From NCBI GenBank assembly GCA_910591455.2, contig OU342815.1, positions 24,611,856 through 24,675,855 of the forward strand: DNA of 64,000 nucleotides, read 5' to 3'. Under the pieces are notes generated by a model. It saw nothing but the letters and a program-made list of their open reading frames with translations, had not been told where the DNA came from and ran no database searches. The first letter of the stretch is position 1. Each line of letters begins with the position of its first letter. The position numbers and the translations under genes were made by a program. The stretch comes from Pholis gunnellus. Its lineage: Eukaryota; Chordata; Actinopteri; Perciformes; Pholidae. Below are positions 53,575 to 64,000 of the stretch, piece by piece.

Positions 53575-56500
53575 GTCTATATGAACATGAGGATCATGTG
53601 ATCATCTGATAGTCTATATAAACATGAGGATCATGTGATCATCTGATAGTCTATATAAACATGAGGATCATGTGATCATGTGATAGTCTATATAAACATG
53701 AGGATCATGTGATCATGTGATAGTCTATATGAACATGAGGATCATGTGATCATCTGATAGTCTATATAAACATGAGGATCATGTGATCATCTGATAGTCT
53801 ATATGAACATGAGGATCATGTGATCATGTGATAGTCTATATAAACATGAGGATCATGTGATCATGTGATAGTCTATATGAACATGAGGATCATGTGATCA
53901 TCTGATAGTCTATATGAACATGAGGATCATGTGATCATCTGATAGTCTATATAAACATGAGGATCCTGTGATCATCTGATAGTCTATATAAACATGAGGA
54001 TCATGTGATCATGTGATAGTCTATATGAACATGAGGATCATGTGATCATGTGATAGTCTATATAAACATGAGGATCATGTGATCATGTGATCATGTGATA
54101 GTCTATAAACATGAGGATCATGTGATCATCTGATAGTCTATATAAACATGAGGATCATGTGATCATGTGATAGTCTATAAACATGAGGATCATGTGATCA
54201 TGTGATAGTCTATATGAACATGAGGATCATGTGATCATGTGATAGTCTATATAAACATGAGGATCATGTGATCATGTGATAGTCTATATAAACATGAGGA
54301 TCATGTGATCATGTGATCATGTGATAGTCTATAAACATGAGGATCATGTGATCATCTGATAGTCTATATAAACATGAGGATCATGTGATCATGTGATAGT
54401 CTATAAACATGAGGATCATGTGATCATGTGATAGTCTATATGAACATGAGGATCATGTGATCATGTGATAGTCTATATAAACATGAGGATCATGTGATCA
54501 TGTGATAGTCTATATAAACATGAGGATCATGTGATCATGTGATAGTCTATATAAACATGAGGATCATGTGATCATGTGATCATGTGATAGTCTATAAACA
54601 TGAGGATCATGTGATCATCTGATAGTCTATATAAACATGAGGATCATGTGATCATGTGATAGTCTATAAACATGAGGATCATGTGATCATGTGATAGTCT
54701 ATATGAACATGAGGATCATGTGATCATGTGATAGTCTATATAAACATGAGGATCATGTGATCATGTGATAGTCTATATGAACATGAGGATCATGTGATCA
54801 TGTGATAGTCTATATAAACATGAGGATCATGTGATCATGTGATAGTCTATATAAACATGAGGATCATGTGATCATCTGATAGTCTATATAAACATGAGGA
54901 TCATGTGATCATGTGATAGTCTATATAAACATGAGGATCCTGTGATCATGTGATAGTCTATATAAACATGAGGATCATGTGATCATCTGATAGTCTATAT
55001 GAACATGAGGATCATGTGATCATGTGATAGTCTATATAAACATGAGGATCATGTGATCATGTGATCATGTGATAGTCTATATGAACATGAGGATCATGTG
55101 ATCATGTGATAGTCTATATAAACATGAGGATCATGTGATCATGTGATAGTCTATATGAACATGAGGATCATGTGATCATGTGATAGTCTATATAAACATG
55201 AGGATCATGTGATCATGTGATAGTCTATATGAACATGAGGATCATGTGATCATGTGATAGTCTATATGAACATGAGGATCATGTGATAGTCTATATGAAC
55301 ATGAGGATCATGTGATCATGTGATAGTCTATATAAACATGAGGATCATGTGATCATCTGATAGTCTATATAAACATGAGGATCATGTGATCATCTGATAG
55401 TCTATATAAACATGAGGATCATGTGATCATGTGATAGTCTATATAAACATGAGGATCATGTGATCATCTGATAGTCTATATAAACATGAGGATCATGTGA
55501 TCATGTGATAGTCTATATAAACATGAGGATCATGTGATCATGTGATAGTCTATAAACATGAGGATCATGTGATCATGTGATCATGTGATAGTCTATAAAC
55601 ATGAGGATCATGTGATCATGTGATCATGTGATAGTCTATAAACATGAGGATCATGTGATCATGTGATCATGTGATAGTCTATATAAACATGAGGATCATG
55701 TGATCATGTGATAGTCTATATAAACATGAGGATCATGTGATCATGTGATAGTCTATATAAACATGAGGATCATGTGATCATGTGATCATGTGATAGTCTA
55801 TAAACATGAGGATCATGTGATCATCTGATAGTCTATATAAACATGAGGATCATGTGATCATGTGATAGTCTATAAACATGAGGATCATGTGATCATGTGA
55901 TAGTCTATATGAACATGAGGATCATGTGATCATGTGATAGTCTATATAAACATGAGGATCATGTGATCATGTGATAGTCTATATAAACATGAGGATCATG
56001 TGATCATGTGATAGTCTATATAAACATGAGGATCATGTGATCATGTGATAGTCTATATAAACATGAGGATCATGTGATCATCTGATAGTCTATATAAACA
56101 TGAGGATCATGTGATCATGTGATAGTCTATATAAACATGAGGATCATGTGATCATGTGATAGTCTATATAAACATGAGGATCATGTGATCATCTGATAGT
56201 CTATATGAACATGAGGATCATGTGATCATGTGATAGTCTATATAAACATGAGGATCATGTGATCATGTGATCATGTGATAGTCTATATGAACATGAGGAT
56301 CATGTGATCATGTGATAGTCTATATAAACATGAGGATCATGTGATCATGTGATAGTCTATATGAACATGAGGATCATGTGATCATGTGATAGTCTATATA
56401 AACATGAGGATCATGTGATCATGTGATAGTCTATATGAACATGAGGATCATGTGATCATGTGATAGTCTATATGAACATGAGGATCATGTGATAGTCTAT

Positions 56501-57005
56501 ATGAACATGAGGATCATGTGATCATGTGATAGTCTATATAAACATGAGGATCATGTGATCATCTGATAGTCTATATAAACATGAGGATCATGTGATCATC
56601 TGATAGTCTATATAAACATGAGGATCATGTGATCATGTGATAGTCTATATAAACATGAGGATCATGTGATCATCTGATAGTCTATATAAACATGAGGATC
56701 ATGTGATCATGTGATAGTCTATATAAACATGAGGATCATGTGATAGTCTATAAACATGAGGATCATGTGATCATGTGATCATGTGATAGTCTATAAACAT
56801 GAGGATCATGTGATCATGTGATCATGTGATAGTCTATATAAACATGAGGATCATGTGATCATGTGATCATGTGATAGTCTATATAAACATGAGGATCATG
56901 TGATCATGTGATAGTCTATATAAACATGAGGATCATGTGATCATCTGATAGTCTATATAAACATGAGGATCATGTGATCATCTGATAGTTTATTATATAA
57001 ACATG
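53575..57005. repeat. 3.4-kb E-box satellite (TCATGTGA / TCTATATAAAC)
   Basis: About 85-90 units of 29-47 bp, each built from ATGAGGATCATGTGATCATG and ATAGTCTATATAAAC with TGAACATG, ATCTGATAG and extra GATCATGT variants. Most units have one or two palindromic TCATGTGA sites. A rare variant (GAGGATCATGTGATAGTC without the second site) recurs at about 55,277 and 56,487, showing a ~1.2-kb internal duplication. Intergenic between tspear and ube2g2. Confidence 0.95.
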
Positions 57006-57299
57006 AGGATCAAACCTGGTCGAAGGGTCAAAGGTCCTGGATCAGTTAGTCTCCTGGACCTGGTCCTGAATCTTCCTCTTTTATATTCTTCTGTCCCCCA
57101 AATATAATAATAACAATTAAAAAGCTGGTCTTTAAAACCCAAAATAAAACCTCCTGGTTGATGAAGATGAAGACGTCCTCAGGTCGCTGTCTGTCTGCAC
57201 ACTGACTGCAGGATCAGCTGCAGGTGAGACACACTGAGGAGAGAGAGACAGCTCACCTGAAGCTGAGTCAGGCTCGCTCGCCCATATTTAAATATAAAA

Positions 57300-57316
57300 G
57301 ACTGGGAGGAGCTGGA

Positions 57317-57354
<38 letters not shown>

Positions 57355-57368
57355 CACAGAGAGCGACA

Positions 57369-57420
<52 letters not shown>

Positions 57421-57450
57421 GACACAGAGAGAGAGAGAGAGAGAGAGACT
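57300..57450. repeat. (GA)n / GACA microsatellite
   Basis: 150 bp of GAGAGA with GACAGA and GACACA interruptions. The 91-codon ORF through it is an artefact. Confidence 0.95.
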
Positions 57451-57729
57451 AATTGTATTAGTACTCTTACTGATGTTAGTTTTTAGATTGTTGTATTAGT
57501 ACTTTTACTAGTATAATACAAAGTTGTAGAAGTTTTGCCTTGTCTTGTGTCTCATTCAGAGGAACATCAGACTCGTATTATATTCATAGTTTATTTAAAT
57601 CAACAGATTCCTCATGAAGCCTCCACAGATGTTCATTTTCTACACTAAATATTGTATTTATTTAGTTTAAGTTTTCTTTTTGCGGTTTATTTGCCTTTTA
57701 GTTTCTGATGTTTACTTTAATACAGCAGC

Positions 57730-57730
<1 letters not shown>

Positions 57731-57764
<34 letters not shown>

Positions 57765-57911
57765 GCACACACACGCACACACACACACAGGTAATAACAG
57801 TATCTGTGTAAACACACACACTAATGGTGTGTCTGTGTTCACACTCTGTCACTGTTTCTTCTTTGATGGTGTATTTGTTGGAGGCAGGTTGAGACAGGAA
57901 GCGCGCGCACA

Positions 57912-57949
<38 letters not shown>

Positions 57950-57952
57950 TTA
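57731..57952. repeat. Two (CA)n runs
   Basis: CA runs with CG interruptions at 57,731-57,790 and 57,911-57,950, flanking 120 bp of unique sequence. Confidence 0.9.
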
Positions 57953-58225
57953 ACCTGCTGTGATGTCTCTGAATACTACATTACCCATGAGCCTCAGCTG
58001 TCAGAGGTGTGAATGATAACCAATCAGTACTTTTGAGTTGTACGAGTATTTACTGCTGATAGTAGTTTAGATTGTTGTATTAGTACTTTTACTGCTGATA
58101 GTAGTTTAGATTGTTGTATTAGTACCTTTCCTTCAGTAAGAAGCACTTCAGACCTCGTAGTACTCTTGCCGTTTGGGTTCATGTTGTTACGTCCAACAGA
58201 TCAATAAGTGATAATCAGAGACCGT

Positions 58226-58247
58226 TTTATTTCTTTTTCTTTTTATT
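58226..58247 (-). terminator. Tandem poly(A) signals, probable ube2g2 3' end
   Basis: Two AATAAA hexamers on the minus strand (58242-58247 and 58226-58231) lie about 0.91 kb after the ube2g2 stop codon, with no other gene between. This would give a 3'UTR of about 0.93 kb. The hexamers are seen; their use is inferred. Confidence 0.4.
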
Positions 58248-59158
58248 CTTTCAAAATAAAAGACAAATTAAAAGAAACTCTGCTGTCGTCTGAAACTTTA
58301 AAACCAGACGGGAAAACATCCAGCGACACTTTTTAAAAACCTCTGAACCCGACAAACGTCCTTCAGATAAAGTGCATAAAGTCCAACTGAGAGAAGCTGA
58401 AGGAGCTCCTGATCTTCATCATCATCACCTCGCCACAATAAAAGCAGCTCATCAGACCGACGGCAGCAGGAACCAGCGATTCATCTCTTCACTTGATCGC
58501 TAAGTTGTAGTTTAAAGAAAAACAAAAGTGTTTATCTACTCAAAGTACTGTGTAGAAGAAGTATCCGATTACATGCTGATTTAGTTGCTTTTCACATTAA
58601 AGGTTCATTCAAACCCTCTGATTGGTGCGTTGTTTCTGTAGATGACTTTATTCTGAAATCATTGTACTTCCTGATATGAAAACATGTTTTCTGCTGAACG
58701 TCATCACTCGTTCTCATAAACCTTCATTTTGAAAGGGTTCTTCACTTCACTGACTTCCTGCACTACAGGAGCATCTTCTTCTTTATTGGTCTATTTTTAA
58801 TAGGTTTTTGTTATTGATTCGTGTTAAATATAATATATTGTATCGTTTATGTCCTGATTGTCATCAGTGTTTGCTTGTGACCTGCATGCATCAAATATTA
58901 ATAATATTAATCATCACAATAAAGGAGCTGCTGCTGTCGGTCCACACAGGTCTGATGATGTCACTGTGACAATGATCACATGACTGTCGACCGGTTTTCT
59001 TCTTCGACTTTTAGTAAATTTGAAGTTGCGTAATGTTTGGATTGTGTATTAATCCAAACATGAGTGAAGTCTGTCCGTCAGTGTGTTGATTATTGATCCG
59101 TCTCAGCACCGCTCTGTGATTGGTTGATTGGTTTCCATGTTTGTGACGTGTTCGTTCT

Positions 59159-61323
59159 CTAAAGACTCAAAGACCTCCGGACGATCTTCTGAGCAAGTTT
59201 ATAGAACTGATCTCTGTCCTCACGCCACATCTTAGACGCATCCACATTAGCTCCACTCTCATCATTAGGCTCTGAGAGAAGAGGAAGGAAACAAGGACAC
59301 AAGTTAGGAAACAGAGGCAAAAAAGAGGGGAAACAAAGAGGAAACAAAGAGGAAATAAAGAGGAAACAAAGAGGAAACAGAGGAAATAAAGGGGAAACAA
59401 AGAGGAAACAAAGAGGAAACAAAGAGGAAACAGAGGGGAAACAAAGAGGAAACAGAGGGGAAACAAAGAGGAAACAAAGAGGAAACAGAGGGGAAACAAA
59501 GAGGAAACAGAGGGGAAACAAAGAGGAAACAAAGAGGAAACGGAGGGGAAACAAAGAGGAAACAAAGAGGAAACAAAGAGGAAACAGAGGGGAAACAAAG
59601 AGGAAACAGAGGGGAAACAAAGAGGAAACAAAGAGGAAACGGAGGGGAAACAAAGAGGAAACAGAGGGGAAACAAAGAGGAAACAAAGAGGAAACGGAGG
59701 GGAAACAAAGAGGAAACAAAGAGGAAATAAAGGGGAAACGGAGGGGAAACCAGAGGGGAAACAAAGAGGAAACAGAGGGGAAACAAAGGGGAAACAAAGA
59801 GGAAACAAAGAGGAAACAAAGAGGAAACAGAGGGGAAACAAAGAGGAAATAGAGGGGAAACAAAGGGGAAACAAAGAGGAAACAGAGGGGAAACAAAGAG
59901 GAAACAGAGGGGAAACAAAGAGGAAACAAAGAGGAAACAGAGGGGAAACAAAGAGGAAACAGAGGGGAAACAAAGAGGAAATAGAGGGGAAACAAAGGGG
60001 AAACAAAGAGGAAACAGAGGGGAAACAAAGAGGAAACAGAGGGGAAACAGAGGGGAAACAAAGAGGAAACAGAGGGGAAACAAAGAGGAAACAGAGGGGA
60101 AACAAGAGTGTCCGTCTTAAATGTCAGCATGACTCCAGTTCTTTGTTTAATGTCATGAAGCCTTAGTCTGTGTTTACCTGCCAACATGCTGACTACAGAC
60201 AGCAGGATCTTCTCCACACTCTGGACTGGACTCCACCTCTCTGCACTGCTCTCGTAGCCCATCGGATCGTCACCTGGAGCGTGAAGGATGGAGATACACA
60301 CCCGACCATCTGGATAGACTACAGGAGGAAGAAGTAGTTAGTATCACAACAGGAAGTCTAGAAACACTTTAGTTGAGCTTCAGTTTCAAGACTCTCTTAC
60401 ATTGAAAGTCAAGACTCTTTGTTTCTAGAGAGGCTTTAGTGTTGACAGGTGAGACTCAGGGACTTCTTTAGAAAAGGAGGAGATTTGTATTTATGTTAAA
60501 TTTAATTTGAGTGTCCTCACATTTACTCCAAAAGCACCGTATGTTACTGTCAGCTGAGGCAGGAAATGAGAGATCATCATCAAACATCTGGCGGTGTTAT
60601 CAGGTTGGGATCAGCTTCCTGTCATGGAGGTTCTTCATGCTCTCTGACAGCTGCAGGTTCTAACAGCTACTGCAGGCACCAACCATGTGTGTGACTATTT
60701 AAATAAAGTTTTATATTAAAGCTCAGAATGATCCTCGAGTTGAGACAGTTTGAGTCTCTGCAGCTCTCTTAAGTGTTTTCTTCTTCATGTGTTTCATCTT
60801 TATCTGCTGCTGTTTGTTGATGGAGGATCAGACGCTTCAGTTACAGCAGGAGGTTCATCTCCGGGCCATGCTGGTGTCTGTGATGGTGATGATGGTGATG
60901 ATGATGATGATGATGATGATGACGGGTCACCATCGAGCGTCCTCGTCCTCTAATCAGTACGGAGCGCGCTCAGACCGTCTCCCTGCTGTGACATCATGGC
61001 TCAGGCTGCAGGCCACTAATCACAGCGCTAATGACAGCATGCTAACAACGTGCTAACAGCAAGCTACCGGTGCAGGGCGGCGGGTCCCGACAAGCCAAAT
61101 GATGGGTTTGAAGTGGAACGCTGTCTCAGCAGGTTTCTGTTGTCACGGAGATGTCACGTGACGACTCAACAACTAAAGAAACGTTCCAAAAGAACCAAAC
61201 TTACTGTTGGGGTGGAACATGTCGCAGGTGAACCTCATCTTGGGAGGACTGAGAGGATAATCAGACGGGAAGCTGAGGACAGCTGGAAACACGCCTCCTT
61301 CAAAACAGGTATCCTGAGGACCC
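59159..61323 (-). CDS. ube2g2: UBE2G2: ubiquitin-conjugating enzyme E2 G2 (last three exons)
   Basis: Exons in transcript order: 61205-61323, 60178-60318, 59159-59271 (TAG). They encode roughly residues 43-165 of the 165-residue E2, from GPQDTCFEGGVFPAVLSFP to QKIVRRSLSL. The catalytic cysteine is in YPDGRVCISILHAPG, within the second exon listed. The acidic insert GDDPMGYESSAERW that marks the UBE2G/UBE2R class follows. In other vertebrates UBE2G2 loads ubiquitin for ER-associated degradation with the E3s gp78/AMFR and SYVN1, at the cytosolic face of the ER. The first exons (residues 1-42) are not visible up to 64,000, so that intron is at least 2.7 kb. The 59272-60177 intron contains an 800-bp purine array. 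Confidence 0.95.
59300..60103. repeat. 0.8-kb GAAACAAAGAG purine array, ube2g2 intron
   Basis: Units of 10-11 bp (GAGGAAACAAA, GGGGAAACAGA) in the last ube2g2 intron. The minus strand is polypyrimidine and open in all frames, giving false ORFs of up to 380 codons that merge the real exons. Confidence 0.95.
60880..60925. repeat. GATGAT microsatellite
   Basis: Imperfect GAT trinucleotide run in the ube2g2 intron between 60,319 and 61,204. Confidence 0.85.
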
Positions 61324-62284
61324 CTGAAACACACACAGGAGAACCGGCTTAGAACCCTGTGAGGGTCTTCAAGTCCAGTACCGAACACGCAACAGAACCT
61401 CGTCTGGGAGACTGAAGACACGACTGAAAAGACTCGAGGACAGGAATGAATATATATGTATACATAAACACAGCACAGAAAGCAAGGACATTAGTGTTTG
61501 GTAGATTATTTCTCTGTTGTAACGATGCTTCTTGGCAATAAATCTCAAACCGTTGAAAGCCTGTTTAGTTCCCTTTAAACGGCCTCATGTGTGAGGAACA
61601 TGCATGAGTGAGGAACATCCATGTGTGGGATGAGCAGCACAGCTGAGTATGAGGGTTGCACTCATGAAAAATGTGCCAAATCTTCTCTGCGATTAAAAAT
61701 TGTAATCGTTGCCCAGCACTAACAAATACATAAATACATAGACAGAGTAGATAGAACACAGTACAGAATGAATAGGGGATTATTTCAGTTTTAGGAATGT
61801 TCTGTCGAATATGTCGACAGCTTAAACAGGACATTTATAGAGTCTCCCTGCCAGTCAACACCAGGATTCCTTTAGGTGTCTCCCCCACAAAGCTGTAACC
61901 CTAGGGGGGAACACTGCTCGTGGTCCCTTTGTGAGGATCTAGAGTTCCTTTCTGGAGGTAGCAGTCTTATAGATGGTTCTAGGGGTCCTTTGAGATTCTA
62001 GTGGTCCTTGTGGATGTTCTAGTGGTCACTCAGGGGGTTCTAGTGGGTGTGTAAAAGATTTTAGGAGTCCTTCGGGTGATGAACACCAAAGGAAGATGTT
62101 GGAGCGACATGTTGGACAGAGTTCTCACAGAGGAGACTGAAGGTGGAACCTCACTGACTCCCTTTATCTGGATGTCATCAAAGTAGAAATCCAACTAGTA
62201 GAAAACAATCACTGTTGATCAATGATGTACATAGGTGACTGACTCGCTGTCAGCCGTGTGAGGCTGTGTCATCAGAATAGAATC

Positions 62285-63525
62285 TAGATCTCACATCAAC
62301 ACTCTACTCACATCTACTCTCATCAACACTCAACTCACATCAACACTCTACTCACATCAACACTCTACTCACATCAACACTCTACTCACAACAACACTCT
62401 ACTCACAACAACACTCTACTCACAACAACACTCTACTCACAACTACTCACATCAACACTCTACTCACATCAACACTCTACTCACATCAACACTCTACTTA
62501 CATCAACACTCTACTCACATCAACACTCTACTCACATCAACACTCTACTCACATCAACACTCTACTCACATCAACACTCTACTCACATCAACACTCTACT
62601 CACATCAACACTCTACTTACATCAACACTCTACTCACATCAACACTCTACTCACATCAACACTCTACTCACATCAACACTCTACTCACAACAACACTCTA
62701 CTCACATCTACTCACATCAACACTCTACTCACATCAACACTCTACTCACATCAACACTCTACTCTCGTCAACACTCTACTCTCGTCAACACTCTACTCTC
62801 GTCAACACTCTACTCACGTCAACACTCTACTCACATCAACACTCTACTCACATCAACACTCTACTCTCGTCAACACTCTACTCACGTCAACACTCTACTC
62901 ACGTCAACACTCTACTCACGTCAACACTCTACTCACGTCAACACTCTACTCTCATCAACACTCTACTCACATCTACACTCTACTCTCATCAACACTCTAC
63001 TCTCATCAACACTCTACTCTCATCAACACTCTACTCTCATCAACACTCTACTCTCATCAACACTCTACTCTCATCAACACTCTACTCTCATCAACACTCT
63101 ACTCTCATCAACACTCTACTCACATCAACACTCTACTCTCATCAACACTCTACTCTCATCAACACTCTACTCTCATCAACACTCTACTCTCATCAACACT
63201 CTACTCTCATCAACACTCTACTCTCATCAACACTCTACTCACATCAACACTCTACTCTCATCAACACTCTACTCTCATCAACACTCTACTCTCATCAACA
63301 CTCTACTCACGTCAACACTCTACTCTCATCAACACTCTACTCTCATCAACACTCTACTCTCATCAACACTCTACTCTCGTCAACACTCTACTCACGTCAA
63401 CACTCTACTCACATCAACACTCTACTCTCATCAACACTCTACTCTCATCAACACTCTACTCTCATCAACACTCTACTCTCATCAACACTCTACTCTCATC
63501 AACACTCTACTCACATCAACACTTC
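62285..63525. repeat. 1.24-kb array of 17-bp units, ube2g2 intron
   Basis: About 72 copies of CAACACTCTACTCTCAT with CACAT, CTCGT, CACGT and CACAA variants arranged in blocks of like type, as unequal exchange or slippage would leave. Located in the large intron upstream of the 61,205-61,323 exon. Confidence 0.95.
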
Positions 63526-63834
63526 ATTACACACAAACATTCATGGACCTACATTTAGATGATGAAATAACCAGATGTTCATGTTTTCATACGTCTTTGC
63601 TCATTTTCTGATCATGACATTTGTAAACGTACACATGAGAGTCTGACAGGTAGCTCCACCTGAGTGTTGTCCCGGGTAATTATGGGATGTGGTGACGATG
63701 ATGTCACGGTTGGACTGTGAATGAGCTGCAGGTTAAATTGAAGGGCAGCCTGAGGCTGCGTTCACAACAAACAACCAACGCTAGAAACAACTAGAGCTGC
63801 TTTAAATGTGGTCCCAGACCCACACAGGGAACAG

Positions 63835-64000
63835 AGGATAGGTCACAGGGAGGAAGGATAGGTCACAGGGAGGAAGGATAGGTCACAGGGAGGAAGGATA
63901 GGTCACAGGGAGGAAGGATAGGTCACAAGGAGGAAGGATAGGTCACAGGGAACAGAGGATAGGTCACGGGGAGGAAGGATAGGTCACAGGGAGGAAGGAT
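63835..64000. repeat. 20-bp minisatellite running off the window
   Basis: Eight copies of AGGATAGGTCACAGGGAGGA, two with an AACAG variant, continuing past the right edge. Confidence 0.95.

Noticed and set aside
59167..60301. 380-codon FPLCFPSVSSL ORF fused to UBE2G2
   Set aside because: Intronic array read in frame with the exons; the E2 family has no such insert and splice sites flank it exactly.

Overview
This is vertebrate, almost certainly teleost, nuclear DNA. Genes are split into many short exons with GT/AG junctions, and the exon translations match vertebrate families. The non-coding part carries teleost-style L2 LINE tails, tRNA-like SINEs, hAT and MITE remnants, CA/GT microsatellites and many minisatellites. 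There are no bacterial operons or CRISPR arrays.

Layout: four protein-coding genes, all on the minus strand. From right to left these are ube2g2 (3' part, stop at 59,159; 5' exons lie beyond 64,000), tspear (complete, 49,848 to 35,774, 15 coding exons, 665 aa), a rootletin-family gene best called crocc2 (32,152 to 15,721, 27 coding exons, about 2,597 aa), and ccdc141 (start codon at 11,840, running off the left edge, at least 16 exons and 1,056 codons here). I derived exon borders by hand from splice consensus, reading-frame continuity and remembered human homologues. Phases agree across every junction of the three long gene models.

Human orthologues of tspear and ube2g2 neighbour each other on 21q22.3, while CCDC141 and CROCC2 are both on 2q. 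The window therefore joins two human linkage groups. The genes do different jobs: ubiquitin conjugation for ER-associated degradation (ube2g2), secreted laminin-G/EAR protein (tspear), ciliary rootlet coiled coil (crocc2) and centrosome/cytoskeleton-linked coiled coil (ccdc141). No operon-like cooperation is implied.

The remarkable part is the tandem-repeat load. Summing array lengths by hand gives roughly 19-20 kb of 64 kb. Several arrays show where they came from: two grew from crocc2 splice junctions, one from a LINE reverse-transcriptase segment, and two sit inside coding exons (a 12-residue repeat in ccdc141; 28-residue and ~146-residue repeats in a 4.1-kb crocc2 exon). One intronic array in tspear presents about 20 perfect splice-donor consensus sequences next to a weak real donor. 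A 3.4-kb intergenic array is made almost entirely of palindromic TCATGTGA E-box sites plus TATATAAA-like sequence.

Intergenic stretches: 11,841-15,720 (a degraded hAT element, a 22-bp array, crocc2 poly(A) signal); 32,153-35,773 (candidate crocc2 promoter, otherwise AT-rich with short palindromes); 49,849-59,158 (L2 LINE, integrase-like fragment, E-box satellite, microsatellites, ube2g2 3'UTR); 61,324-64,000 (ube2g2 intron with a 17-bp array). All functional statements are by homology and were not checked by database search.
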